Of a DNA stretch of 64,000 bases, positions 32,301 to 45,149 are shown in pieces. Origin of the DNA: Agrypnia vestita (Eukaryota > Arthropoda > Insecta > Trichoptera > Phryganeidae). A program made the position numbers and the translations under genes. The notes beneath the pieces are model-generated. The model was not told where the DNA came from. It ran no database searches and worked only from the letters and a program-made list of their open reading frames with translations. The stretch's first letter is position 1; every line of letters starts with the position of its first letter. The stretch covers positions 1 through 64,000 of the forward strand of contig JADDOH010023109.1 of NCBI GenBank assembly GCA_016648135.1. Direction: 5' to 3'.

Positions 32301-34040
32301 TTGAAATGTTTTAATTTTATAATACGTTACTGACCCGCCCTTCAGTATGGGGTGGATCTCGTGTAGGCTGTACTTGTATTTAATATACAGTGGGCGGGCC
32401 GAATTTCTTTTTGTATCATGCGATTCTAGTAGCGACATAATGGTGCCAAATGACGTCAAAGTTACGTTTGTAAAATACTATTTAACTTTAGATTCATCCA
32501 AATGTTTTTATCCTATTTTCTGGCTGGTTTTAATATTTAACTGTAAATAGTTACGGATATTTTATACGAACTGTATGTTTTTCCGAGAGACAAATTCTCG
32601 ACATTTTTTTTTGAAGTCGTATTCAACGTCATCAGGAGAACAACCTGTACTCGCGGAGGTATAGGGCGGAATGATTAATGTTTCCGTTTCCGGGGGCGTA
32701 AATTATATGCACTTTGTTGTGGAGTGTTCACTTCTTCTACGGTCGAGGTCGCTAGTGTGCAATATGTGCTAATTACGTCGATGGCCCTTTCTGCGACGTC
32801 TCTCAAAGGTTGAATTAAGGTCGTGTTATTATTATCGGTATTAATGTTATTTCATGTTAAGATGTTATCCATATTTTAATGTTTTCTTGCACGAAATATA
32901 GTCTTTTCTTGTGCAATAATAATAACAAATCAACAATTATACGATTTTGTTTCGACAGTAAATGAGTTGAAGTGAAGAGGGCGGAAGCACTTAACTACGC
33001 TGGTGCGAAACAACTCGTGCATTAGTATTGTTCGGACTATTTAAGATAATGCTCATGTTTAGTACTACCTTCGTTTTGAGAGGAGCAGTTTTAATCATGA
33101 TCAGGTGAACTTAATAACTAATCTTAAAACATACTGTTGTCAACCTGTTCTTATTGTTTAATTTATTTAAAAAAATAATGATGTTGGACCACATAGAACT
33201 GTTATATCATTTAATAATATTAAAATACTAAACATTTATTTAAAAACTGTAACAATAAATATTTGCTGTTTTTAACGCACGACGTTAATAATACATTCGT
33301 AGTACCTAAACAAATATTAGATACTTCTTAAAAATTTTTCAAATTCACTTCGCGGTTCCATTTTATAAATAAAATTATTATAACATTGTATAAAACACAC
33401 TTAAATTTTGTTTTAAAATTTAACTATAAACAAAACAAAGTTTTAATAAATATTAAACTCTGAGAAATTTTAATAATTTAAAAATTTGTATTGAGAGAAG
33501 ACAGTCGTAATAACATTAAGTTTTAAATAAAATTTAATTCTGGATTTGACAGGACGAATTATATTTTTTGAGGAGTTTATGTCTTAATATTATTTTGATA
33601 TTTTAAACTTTCCCTATTTAATTTCATATTTTGGATTTAAAGGAAATTTACGAAATGGATTTGAGAATGTCGGTTAAAGAATTAAATAATTTTTTCGTGA
33701 AGTACTTGAATAATTACGAAATGGAAAACAGTCCCTTTTATTCGTGACGTCAAAGACCTACTTGTTATCTCACTGTTATGTCATACGCACACATGACATT
33801 TTACACGGGACAAAGAATGTTATATAATTTTTTTATTACGTGATGGTATCTCATTTTACGAAACTGATGTGTACGCATAATTATGCTATTCATTTTTGGG
33901 GAATGCTTCTTTAGAAGTATTGAAATTTCTAAACAAAATTCGTGGCCAGTGAAAATACTTAGTTTCTTCAATAACTGCAAAACGACTTATTGGTAACATT
34001 ATTTACATTAATAATAGCAAAAACTTTTTATAAAACAATA
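32300..34040. other. AT-rich DNA, no gene recognised
   Basis: The frame 32347-32550 has no recognisable domain. The rest is mostly A/T with simple runs. Confidence 0.4.
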
Positions 34041-34044
34041 TTTA

Positions 34045-34410
34045 TTATACAATATCAACATGTTTCCGGGCAAATGGACCCTTTATTTGGATATAAAGTA
34101 TTTATTTTTAGCGAAATTTAAAATAAATTAAATTTTAATAATTATTATTAATGAAATTTAAAATGAATTAAATTTAATAAATATTATTATTAAGGAAATT
34201 TAAAATAAATTAAACTTTAATAAATATTATTATTAAGTTCTGCGGGTTAACTATTTTTAAGTGTTACAGCTGTTTCGGCTTGTAAGGCCGTTATCAAACA
34301 GTGGATATACCACGTATAAACGACTTATTTATTTTAATTTATTTTAAATTTCGCTAAAAATAAATATGGAGTTCATACGAGGAATTAAACGCAAAAACCA
34401 TAAATCAAAA
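34045..34410. repeat. Dispersed repeat of the F2/19.4-kb family
   Basis: It contains AATATCAACATGTTTCCGGG at about 34061 (like the arms of F1 and F2), then a three-unit tandem repeat (34113-34237), then TTCTGCGGGTTAAC, ACAGCTGTTTCGGCTTGT and ATCAAACAGTGG (complementary to 19.33-19.43 kb). It ends with the shared flank AAATATGGAGTT at about 34364. Confidence 0.7.
34113..34237. repeat. Three-unit tandem repeat, 40-43 bp
   Basis: Units begin GAAATTTAAAAT at 34113, 34153 and 34195 and end in ATTATTATTAA-type sequence. Small length differences separate the copies. Confidence 0.9.
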
Positions 34411-34414
34411 TGAT

Positions 34415-37400
34415 ATAAAGTATGCCCAAAACAAATTAAATTTTGAAGTATTAACATTAAATAATATATTTATAGAGTTGAATAAATAATTAAGAACTTA
34501 TTTGAGAATTTTTTTGTCGATTGTCTAGGTATATGTCATATTTTAATTTTTAGTATATGCCGTATCTAGATGAAGGGACTAATAACTGTGAAAAATGTCA
34601 GTAATTCAATAAATAGTGATTTGCACAGAATTTTATTCTTGTTATTAAAAAAAATCTTATTTTTTAAATAAATTGTCCAAAAATATATAAAAGTTACGGG
34701 TCCCCAATGTTTAGATTTAAAGGGGTCTTATTCTCATAATATTTTTCTTACTTTTATCATGAAATGAGGATACAACAGCTGTGCCTAGACTCCTGACCGT
34801 TCGGATTATTTTATGTGTGGGCCGGCCGCCCTAAAAACAGTACTGTCCGCCTTAGAGCCCTCTCGCGCTGGAACAAAGTACACTTGAATGTGTCGTAGGC
34901 AAGAATGTTATTTCTGAATGTTTTATGCCCGTGTCCACAAGGCTTAAAGGAAAATGCTGAAAGCACCGTTGGTTCAAGTATTTATGGAGAACTTCAGCGG
35001 CTTATCGCGTCAAACGGTTTCTGAAATGACCAGCTAAAGTCGTGCCGAATTCTCCGACACCAATTTATTGCCTAAACAAGAATCTGGCAGGCTTCCAGAT
35101 ATTTACAGAACCTAATACACTTAAGCACATGTGACTTTTTTTTGTCCAGCGTCAAAAAGGACAGTTTTTTTAATACGAGCGCATAACATTTTACCAATTT
35201 TGTGATGGGTCCTTCAATCCTGTATGTCTATTAAAAGACTGTGCTAAAAAATACCTTCGGGGACGGTGGTGTAACACAGCGTTACCTGATTAAAAATCGG
35301 CATAGTTTTTAATATGTGATGAAATATACATATATACGATACAGATAAGACTTTTTAAATGTCCCTTTATATAATTATGTAAGGTAAACATACATATTTG
35401 CATTATTTTAGTAAATTATAATAATATCAAAGCGTATCGAATTACCAACTGAATTCAACGACGCGGTCGTTAGGTCGCTAGGTGCACTCCGTCTTTGTCT
35501 AACACGTGTTACGCGATTCTACCGTACTTTTTCGATATTGTTTTCGCTTTTACCGAAACCCAAGCAACCGCCATCTCTACCCTACATGAAATGTGTAGTA
35601 TTGTCGTGTTCTTTCTTGCTCGATTAAACTGCGATGTGCAATATTCTGCTCTCTTTTATACACTGGCCGAAAATACGAGAGTAATGAATAAATATTTTTT
35701 TAATAAAAAATCCGTATATTCGTAACAGGTTAATTTAGTCATTTTCGTGTGAAAATGTCTATTCGATGATTACAAAAAATGTGACGTTTTAGTTTTCGTA
35801 AATAAGGTAGATATTTCATATTTTCTATGATATGTAGACCTACGTTACATCACCGACACACAGGAGATATTCTCGTGATCCAAAATGCAGTTTCTAGGAA
35901 TATAAGAGATGGAAAAGACCTGAAGATTTATTTAGAGTAACCTATTGGTCCTCATTATTTTTTAGGATCAAGAAAAAAACATGGATAACGTGGCTAAGGG
36001 CCAAATGTAATAACTTATTTTTGCAAATCATATTCTGCATAAGCAGGAAAACTTAGGATAGATTAATATGATAAGTAAATCGCTCTAGCACTATGATGTA
36101 TGAGGAATGAAAACTTATCTAATGTTAAAATTATTTCTCTTATATATTCAAATTCAGAATTGTGATCGACTTTACGTACGTGTAATTCAAATTTGATACG
36201 ATATCAACTGAGATGTACAAGTTGAACTGAATAGCAAATTAATGCTAGGTTGTCTTAAGTGCTTTATTTAGAATTTAAAAAATGAATTTTCAGTTAGAAT
36301 ACATCGCTGAAAAAAATGCAAACATATTCATTTTAGGGAAAAGGGCAGTCCAACTTCAGTCACATTCCGACGTAACGTGTAATTAATTCAAATAAATTCA
36401 GAATATTTTTAAAAATAATTTATTTATGTATTCATCTTGTCCAATTGAATAACAGAAAGGATTTATTTAAATATTTGATTTCAGTAATACACGACCATAT
36501 TAATTAATGATCTTTATAATTAAAGAACTCAGGAAGTTATATATTATTTAATATAAGCTTTTGCCTATTGGCCCATTTGCAAGTACTTATAATTTTTAAA
36601 AGTGCACTAGCTTATAACCCGTCAAAAATGACATACTTTTATTATATATATCGGCAGCTAATTAAGGCTGTGAGTACAGCGTTATTTAAAATAGTCTAGC
36701 TTTTTGATATAGTTTGTGATGGACATTATTAAATAGAGAATTTGCTACGTATACTTCATTATTATATTATACCTCAATATAATTTGAGCCATTTTATAGC
36801 GTTAGTGACGAACATTGTTACAAAGGAATTATATATATTGATTAAAGATTAACACCAATGATACATACAATATGGTGCACTTATCAGTTTTAATTTTTAT
36901 TAAACTGAAATATCAAAAATATATATATATTTAAAAACAAAATCTCATTTAAAGTATTTTATCTAAAAAGCCTAAAATCAATGAATTTATTTTAGGTAAA
37001 ACATTTTTGAAATCATATTAATTTTGAAAACGGAATGAAATCAGGATAAGAAGTTAAAAATTATTATTTTTTCAAAAATATATTTTTCTGCTGAATAAAT
37101 ATTTTTTGGTTTTTAGAAATAATGAGTTATTTTAAATTGCCGCACGACTGGTACATGTAAATACATACCATGAACATTAAAATTTTGAACATATTGCAAA
37201 CATGGTCTTTTGTCCGCTGATAAATATGTTTTAAACAGAGTATGTGTAATCAATTACCATAGTCAGTTTTGCACTATTAAATATAACATTTATTTAGTTC
37301 AATAAACAAACAATGCGCATTTATGAAAATTACTAATACCTGTAAAATAATAAATGCAGGTCTGACCTCGTTGTTTTTTCATTTAATGAAACGGAAATAT

Positions 37401-37660
37401 TTTCGATCACGCCCTCTGTAATTTCCATCACTATAAACAATGCCGCAAAATTACTCACTTCCCTGATAAATTTAATTTTTATTTACCAGAATAAATTATG
37501 TATAATTTTTAAAATTTATGATTTTATTATTAGAAAAGTATGTCACGGGGCATGTCTGTGGAAGGAAAATTTAAACAGTAAAATAATTTTAAAAAAATAT
37601 TACAAAATAAGTCACTGGACATGAATTAAATCGGAACACTGTTCTTAAATTTCTAGTAAC
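34415..37660. other. AT-rich DNA, no gene recognised
   Basis: A GC-richer patch at 34790-35060 (GGGCCGGCCGCCC at about 34819) lacks an open frame. The frame 35495-35725 has no recognisable domain. No shared repeats were noticed. Confidence 0.4.
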
Positions 37661-37667
37661 TAAATGT

Positions 37668-37680
37668 TTCTAGAATATTC
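37668..37680. promoter_or_regulatory. Three-box heat shock element
   Basis: TTC at 37668, GAA at 37673 and TTC at 37678 are in exact 5-bp alternation. A two-box TTC/GAA pair follows at 37749-37756. Downstream at about 37830-37880 are TGACTGACTCC and GTATTTATAG. No gene was identified. Confidence 0.35.
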
Positions 37681-38806
37681 CACACATTTATTATTACAAT
37701 GTTTTTTAATTTGTCCTACTTCACTTTGTTTTTATTGCTTCGATCAATTTCTAGAAAACTCCGTTCAATATTCACACAATATACGCGTTGGTCACATTGC
37801 GTTCTCATTCCGTTGTCGATTATACGTCACGAATGACTGACTCCACGTCGCGTGACTCCCTTGCTCGTATTTATAGTTAAATAAATGTCTTTAATAGGTA
37901 AAAGATAAATAAAAAGGATTATTTTAATTGTTTTATTTTCAACATATACTACATTTGTGTGTAGCATAGACATAGATCGGAGTAAATTAAGACTTGTAGT
38001 AGAAACTTGGCAAAAATACGTTTAATTTTGCAAAAAAATGGATTGTTTGATTGATTTTTATTTATTCACATAATAACGTACAATTACATTTTTCTAGACT
38101 GACGTATGATCGTGCTTATGTAAAAATAGGCTAATAATTGAAAATAGTGACACATAGATCGATACAAACGTTTGTAACATAACTTAACAATTTCAGTGTT
38201 AATCGCGACATTGCGTTTAAATTCAATTTACGTGTACTGTTGTCGTACCTACATTCACATATTAACCATTCACTATACAACCCATATAACATAACCACAC
38301 CACAACATAACCATACATCCCATATTTACTCTATATGAGTACGATAGAGCCAAATTTAGGGGCAGCTTTACGTCTTACATACTCTAAACCGTTTTTTGTC
38401 ATTCATATCGCAAGTATATATATAATTAATCCTCCAAGTTAATACTATTTTCATTCGCTAGACACATCTATGAGAGCCTCATGATGAAAAGAACCCTGAT
38501 GGCGCTATTGGTATATTTTTTAGAATATTTTGAGTATTTCCAAATTTTTCAGAACATCATTAATCAATCGATATTTATATTATAGATGTCTCACAGAGAA
38601 GAAACTATATTTTGTGGTAACGTAGGTATCGAAGTCTTTGGGTGTACATAGGGCTTACGATCTCTCGTACGGCTGGCTTAAGTGATCACTTTACACAATG
38701 AAACGTTCGCCATTTCCACCCATGATAGAATAATACCATGTCTACTAATTTTTGGAAGTTGTATATATTTAAATTATACGCCACGTTTCACATATGTTAA
38801 ACAATT

Positions 38807-38893
38807 AATGTTATTAAAAAGTTATTTCATCATTAGTCAGTCATTATAGTAAATTTTTTAATAATATAATAGAAATAACTTTTTAATAACATT
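38807..38893. repeat. Perfect 22-bp inverted repeat with 43-bp loop
   Basis: The left arm 38807-38828 (AATGTTATTAAAAAGTTATT plus TC) is exactly complementary to 38872-38893. The 87-bp unit could be a tiny MITE or a hairpin transcript. No target duplication was identified. Confidence 0.9.
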
Positions 38894-39831
38894 GTAAATA
38901 ATATTTTGAATGAATAAGTCAAATTTTCTTGATTTTATACGTAGACTACTAAAACTAATATTTATGAGTTTGAAAATACATCATTATAAAAGCATCCAAA
39001 ATTTTCATTATAATTTTGATTTGGTATCTGGAATATTATTTTATGTAAAGCACTTCTTTGAAGCTTACGTTTAAACAAAGATTTGCATGATCGATTTTAG
39101 CTTCAATCTAGGTCAGATTCATATCTCAAGTAGCTCTTCTATATGGAATATATTTCAGCTAATTAACGTAATAATATAATTTGAAAGAAACCAATTAGTT
39201 CGTGTCTTCAAAGTGTAAATAATTATTAAAATGGGCGATATATATTTTATCATGAAATATTACATTATAGATATTTAAACTGAAATATTATATTATGGTG
39301 ATATTGACAAAGAGAGTCAGCATAGTTATTTATTCTTAGATATATGATTTTTTAAAATCGTGCAAGCAATGATTTTGAATATTAATATGTTTTATTTGTA
39401 TAATATACACTCGATATCTAAATAAGGCTATTTAATGTATGATAATTCTATTTGTTTATGAAAAGTTTCACAGGTCAAATAAAAATAAATATAGAATCGA
39501 AAAGTTTTCTTAGGTTTTGTTTTTGTTTTTTAGCATAGCGTCACTGTAAATAAATATAAACGTACATTTTACAACTTTTGTATTTCTCATATCTTTTAAC
39601 TGACGTAATAGATCTGATATTGATTTTTTCCTTGTAGGATTAATGAAAAAATATTTTTTATTTTACCAAACCTATATCCATTTAAAAAAAAATTATCACT
39701 CATGTTTTGCGAAATATTTCGACATTTTTCGGGCATTAAAACCACAGAGAAACCATGCCACTTTTCTCCTCAAAAACAGGAGTGGATGAAAAATTTCGTG
39801 TTCATTTTATATATTTTTATTTTTTTATTAG

Positions 39832-39965
39832 AAATGTGAATCTCGGAGTACGTGTCATTTGAATATTTTTAATCTAAGCTAAACGCTTGTGCGATTCGAA
39901 TGAGATTCGAACTCGCGACCTTTGGATCATGAGGCGAGAGTCCTAACCACAAGACCAACAAGCTA
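39832..39965 (-). mobile_element. SINE family A, copy 2 (tRNA-derived)
   Basis: The minus strand reads GTTGGTCTTGTGGTTAGGAC (box A), CTCGCCTCATGATCCAAAGG, GTTCGAATCTC (box B), then CACAAGCGTTTAGCTTAG and TGACACGTACTCCG. The order and sequence match 55508-55703. It is a tRNA-head SINE copied by LINE machinery. The 5' end is close to 39965. Confidence 0.85.
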
Positions 39966-39969
39966 TTCT

Positions 39970-40715
39970 TTTTTCAGATTTTTTTTCTTTCACAAATTTG
40001 TTTTAGTGATTTTATTTGAACAGATTAATCTTAATGAAATAAATATTTTTTAATAGAGAGTAGAACTGTTGACCTAAAAAAAAAACAAAATACTTTTCCT
40101 TATTATATCTACTTGTTAAAACTTTAAAGTCATTAAAAAATCAATCATTCAAATCACTCTGGGTCTTATGTAACAGCAATATCTTCAATGTGTTAAAGAA
40201 AATATTTTGCTTGGATACACATGAGTTAATGTCATAAAATATTTTCATGTTTTGATATTGAAGTCTGCTGTGAAATATTATTTATATTCTGCCGTGGACT
40301 GTGCTCAAACATTGTAAATTGTTTGAATTGTATTCCCAGGAAAATGTTCTGATCACCTTTATTTACCGTGACAGTAATAAACGTTCATTGTGTTTAATCA
40401 GGATAAAAGCACCCTCCGGAGTCAAAAAGGGTTGAAACATTATTAAAAATGTCGTGAAATATATGCAGAACAAATGGAGCGCATGGACATTAGATCAAAC
40501 AGATTAAAAGCAGGTAGGAGCCAGGTAATGCAAATATTTCATTAAATTTTTAAAAAGTTTGCGAGTAACGCGCTGATTAAAAATGTTGAACCTTTTTTAA
40601 AGAGAATCATCAAATATTAAATATTTTATAGATACGATGATGTTTTTTAATTTGGCATTTTATATATTATACATATAGGTATACTATGTAAAGTATTGCA
40701 TAATTACTCCCTTTA
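39970..40715. other. AT-rich DNA, nothing recognised
   Basis: No gene or shared repeat was seen. Confidence 0.4.
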
Positions 40716-40719
40716 TATT

Positions 40720-41268
40720 AACTCGTGGCGTCTGCTTGCTTAACGAAAAAACTTTAGATCGATTTTTAACTCTTTTCCCGTGATCCAATCCAACTGAAAC
40801 TTTGCAAGCAGATTCGTGGCGGCGATCAAGAAGATCAATCAAATTTTAGTTTAAAAATATTAATAATTATAGTATAATTTTGGATTTTTAGAAATTTTAA
40901 TGGTTTTTTCAAATTGGAATCATTACAAAAGTTTGATTACTACCAACGGCGCCGGCGGCCCGATAGCGTCACGGAATATTTAAAATTTGAATTACTCCGT
41001 CGGTAGGTATAATAGGTATAAATTTTTGGATTTTTAAAATTTTTAATGGTTTTTTCATACAACTTATATGTATGAAAATATTTCAACGCGCCTGGTAGAC
41101 ACGGAACCTGATTACAGTATAATTTTGGATTTTAGGAAATTTTTTATTACTCCCTTTCGTAGCGTCGCTCGACCGAAGCCTAACGCGTAGGTTAAGCGCC
41201 AAACCAGTTTCTACTAGTAAATGAGAAAGGGAGTATAATAAAAACTTTGGTTTTATGGGTTCCTTTTT
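40720..41268 (+). repeat. Dispersed repeat family P, copy 1
   Basis: It is the inverted counterpart of 62336-62870. Shared landmarks are CGTGATCCAATCC..CTGAAACTTT, TATAGTATAATTTTGGATTT, TTTTTAGAAATTTTAATG, then GCGCCAAACC, TTTACTAGT..ATGAGAAAGGGAGTATAATA and GGTTTTATGGGTT. It also has an internal duplicate of the TATAATTTTGGATTTTTAGA unit. It is noncoding, and the nature of the parent element is unknown. Confidence 0.8.
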
Positions 41269-41269
41269 T

Positions 41270-42060
41270 TTATGTTTTAAAATACATGGTATTGAAATAC
41301 TTTCTACCAACTCCTACATTTATTAAAAACGTTAAATGAAAGTATCAAATTGCTTCCGATGGGTCTGAAAAATGTTGTTTATTTAAGAACAAAATATTCT
41401 TAAAATGTTTTTATTTCGTTAAACAGATGAAATGCGCAATCATCATTTCTGTTTCCGACGATACCACCCTCAGCTCACACCTTTTTTAAAACTCTGAAGA
41501 ACGAGATTTATTGAGAGGGAAAAATATAACGATGCTTAGGGGAAAAGATAAAAAAGAAGGTTTTATTTTCACATTGCTTGCTTTTACCGTAATCACATAC
41601 CGCGGAGATTATAAATATGAAGTTGCCAGGCACTTACTAAAATATGATTCTAAAAAAGATTCACCAGTAAATGAAAGTACGAAGAATAACGAAGATTAAA
41701 AAATAAATGTAGCATTTATGTAAGACTAATAAATATATATGTCTCAAATTTTAAGTAGATGGATAATCAATCATCAACGATTACCGTTGCAGTTAAAATG
41801 ACCATTGCAATTTCGTCGAAAGGAAAGGTTCCGAGTTCGTATTCCGGTGGTAAGCAAATATTTTTTCCATTGATTTGTAACTTTCAAATTGATAAATTGA
41901 TTCATATGTTTTTTTAATATCGCAGAATTACATTCACATAAATTTCAACTTCACAATGAAATGTGTTAATGTGTTTTCACTTAAAAATATATTTATATAT
42001 CTTTACATCTTATAAAAATTAATACACGCGGTTTCTCGAAGCTAGAAGCAAATATTTTGG
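41270..42060. other. AT-rich DNA, no gene recognised
   Basis: A 62-codon frame at 41511-41699 has no known domain. Confidence 0.4.
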
Positions 42061-42069
42061 GCGAGTTTT

Positions 42070-42400
42070 TTTCATTCAATTTGAATACAAAATATTATTT
42101 TCCGTTTGGGTGAAATGTCAACGGTTAAAGAGATACAAAAATTGCATATTTTATTTCAATAATTATAATATATCTTCTGTAATACGCTGGACTATCACAA
42201 ATGTGAGTAAAATCAAATATTTAAAATTCATTCGCTTTGATACGAGTCAAATAAAATGATAAAAAACTGTGTAGAAATGAACTGAGCCAGATTTTTTCAA
42301 GATTTTTATCATTTTATTTAACTTGTATCGAAGTGAGTGAATTAACAATATTCGATATAAATTACATACATTGTGCTAAACTAACGTTTATATTAAATTT
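42070..42400. repeat. Decayed relative of foldback F5
   Basis: GCTGGACTATCA, CATTCGCTTTGATACGAGTC and AAATAAAATGATAAAA, followed by the inverted ATTTTATTTAACTTGTATCG, reproduce the order and folding of the interior of 28110-28634. Ends are lost. Confidence 0.65.
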
Positions 42401-42409
42401 ATATTAAAA

Positions 42410-43490
42410 AAAAGGACAAAATTTTGAAGATGAATTTTTTTTGATCGTATTTATTATTTATATAAATTTCTAAATATTTATTAACCTCCATAGAAAAAGT
42501 GTATATTGTTTGCCTCAGTAAATTTATAGACAATAAATGGATATTTTATTGGATGATGTACACCGTATAAGTTTTGTTCATTTCTTTATCAAGTTCAATT
42601 ATTTTATTTTTATTTTTGTGTAATTTTTTAAAATCACTTTTCTAATATGTAGTCTTTTTTTCTGTTAAAACCTTAAAAAACTGTATATGTATTTAGTTGC
42701 TTCAGAATAGACCTTGTCTGGTAAAGCACTTACCTTCTTTTATATGTATAACTTCATATGAAATAAATAAATAAAAATAAAATATAATAAATATGAATAA
42801 AAATGTCTTAATCTGAGTACAAGATTACAAATCAGACCAAAATCCAAGTGAAAATTAAAGTATTTAAAAAAAAACGAATTATTGATTTATTTCGAAGAAA
42901 ATGTTTAAAAAATGATTTATTTCGTGCTGATTTGTTTTGAATTTTTGTTAAAAGGGATCGGTGCGGTATACGGTATTCTTTGTAAGAACAAAACCATTTA
43001 ATTTCGTAAGCTTATTTCACGCCAAGATTTATCGTTCCCGTCGATACCCTAGAATTGAGGATATTTTCATTTCCAAAGTACCACATGAGCTTTAAGGAAC
43101 TTTTACGAAGTACCAAAAGTAATCACTTTCACCCGGCAATCCCTAAAAATCTATTGCACTAAGCGAGTCTTTTTGTATCTCTTTATAAATGTATAAAAAC
43201 CTTTTAGGTAGTCATAATTTTTTTTAGAATATAGCGCTGAGGAAATCACTTAAAATTCATTCCGCTTTATAACCACTGCAGAAAATAATTTGGCAACTTA
43301 AACATGGGGATAAAAAGGGAATAATAAAACTTAAATTTACAATGATTTACCGCATTATTTCATTTGTCTTTTAAAAAATATTTTCTTACGCGCTAATTTT
43401 AGTTTGCTTAATATAAAATATCTAGTTTATTTTTATAGAAATTTTTTACAGTGTTTCGTGTGTTGGATCATGTAAAAACATATGGGACTT
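42410..43490. other. AT-rich DNA, possible LINE 3' tail near 42.75 kb
   Basis: CACTTACCTTCTTTTATATG followed by AAATAAATAAATAAAAATAA near 42727-42782 recalls LINE 3' ends. There is no coding support, so this is tentative. The remainder is unrecognised. Confidence 0.3.
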
Positions 43491-43494
43491 CATT

Positions 43495-43529
43495 AGTTTT
43501 GTAAATAACTTCCCGTTATTTACAAAACT
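43495..43529. repeat. Perfect 15-bp hairpin
   Basis: AGTTTTGTAAATAAC and its exact complement are separated by TTCCC. Confidence 0.9.
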
Positions 43530-43843
43530 TACACCTTTTACATTTCACTCTATCATTGAAAATCTTTGATTATGCTTTCTTCATATAAAAATCACGTATA
43601 ATTACGTTCCTTTTTATTCATTCTTCTCAATACCATGTATTGATTTTTATTACAAGTGTTTTTTTGATCATAATATATGACAAACGCGGTAAAAAATTTG
43701 AGAAACCTTCTTATGTCGCAAGATAGATGTTTATTTTTTTTTATTTAAAATATAATAGAAACCTAAAAGGTGTATGGATAAAATTTTTACATGATTCAAT
43801 ACAGGAGTATAATAATAATATAATTTAGATACAAAGTCATTTT

Positions 43844-44345
43844 TTATAGTTGGCAGAGATTTAGCATTTTTGTCACATCTGTTTTGAATTTGTCAGTGGT
43901 CAGTTGTTTGGTCTGTTGTGGCAGGTCGTTGTATAGTTTTAATCCTTTCCAAATTTGTCGGGATTGTCCTGTTTTTGTGATAGTTTTGAGCCATTCTAGT
44001 GTTGTGTTGGTGTTTTTCGTGTATTTTGTGTGATTTTATGTCACCGCTTGTATTTGGTCAATCGCTAGTCTGTGAATGATTTTAAGTATTTCGATTTTTG
44101 TAATGCTTTCTATGTTTAATTGTTGTGTTATACAGTTTCAGTTGGTGTCCGGTGTTTCAGATCATAGACCATTTTAAGTATTTTGTTTTGCTGTCGTTGG
44201 AGTCTGTTTAGGTTAGTTTTGTTTCCGGTTCCCCAGAAGGGTATCAAATATCCTATTCTTCTACTCTTGACGTATGCCTGGTACATCAGAATTTTTACGG
44301 TCTTCGGTGTGACTTCGTGTATTTTGTGGAATAGGCTTTATATAT
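43844..44345 (-). pseudogene. CR1/Jockey-type LINE reverse transcriptase, C-terminal part
   Basis: The minus strand reads VTPKTVKILMYQAYVKSRRI, GYLIPFWGT, NRLQRQQNKILKMVYDLKHR and TPTETV. After a frameshift it reads IHRLAIDQIQ, WLKTITK, then QIWKGLKLYNDLPQQTKQLT ending KTDVTKMLNLCQL and a stop. The order (LIYxAxxxSxLxYG...WG, LQxxQNKxLRxI, TPT, then YNxLPxxIKxxxxxFK) is that of the thumb and tail of CR1/Jockey LINEs. The catalytic palm is absent. Confidence 0.75.
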
Positions 44346-44808
44346 CTTTAAATATTTTACGTACGGCCAAATCATATTTGAAAATAAAGGTCAGTAACGT
44401 GACTTCTGTTTTTTTATAGGTATACCACGTGAAAAAATACACTTTTCTTTACGGTCTCACGTCACGTTCCTAACAGTGCGTAAAATAAATACGTTTGTCG
44501 GTAAATCATTGTACGCTTTACGTGTTAATGGCGGCGGCGGATTAAGGGAAAATCAAAAGAGAAAACGGAAAATGTGCAAGTCAAAGGCAGCACGCAAGCT
44601 CACCGAGTAAGCTGTTAGCAGGCGAAAAATGAAGGAAAATACAAATTAATATTATTATTTTCATTCATGCGATATGGTTTTAAATCTGATTTTTATATGT
44701 TTGTTTGGTTGAAATTTGACCGGCAGCGATTTTTATGCATTGGAAAATAAAAATTAAGGTATCTTTAAATGTATTCATTTATAACTAACTAAGTAACAAT
44801 GTGAATAA

Positions 44809-45136
44809 ATGGACAGAGTGAGAAGTGCCGGCATAAGGCACACACTCGGCATGGAGCCCCTACTCCTGTACACAGAAAAATCACAACTAAGTTGGCTTGG
44901 ATATGTGATCAGAATGCCAGAAGAATGAATACCAAGAAGAATTTTCTAGGCAACCCCGGAGGGAAGACGGCCGCTTGGTCGACTCAGATTAAGCTGGGAG
45001 AGACAAAAAAAATGTATTTGAAAACAGATTGGGTCTGGACTGGTTGACTCGAGCAGAAGCAGCGCAAGACAGGGGATCATGGAAGCACCTTGTCGAGTCT
45101 TTGGGCCCTCGACCCTACTAGGACAAGAGGAAGAAG
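44809..45136 (+). pseudogene. RTE-like LINE C-terminal fragment
   Basis: It reads MDRVRSAGIRHTLGMEPLLL, EKSQLSWLGYVIRMPEE, then RIFQATPEGRRPLGRLRLSW and AEAAQDRGSWKHLVESLGP, with stops between blocks. This is the RTE tail order (RVR..GIR, GHV.RMP.ER, GRRPRGRPR..W, A.DR..WR). Its subfamily resembles 14751-15011. Confidence 0.75.
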
Positions 45137-45149
45137 ATGATGATGAATT

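Noticed and set aside
39880..39965. Functional tRNA gene
   Set aside because: Box A and box B are present, but the cloverleaf is imperfect and the unit continues into a SINE body shared with 55508-55703.
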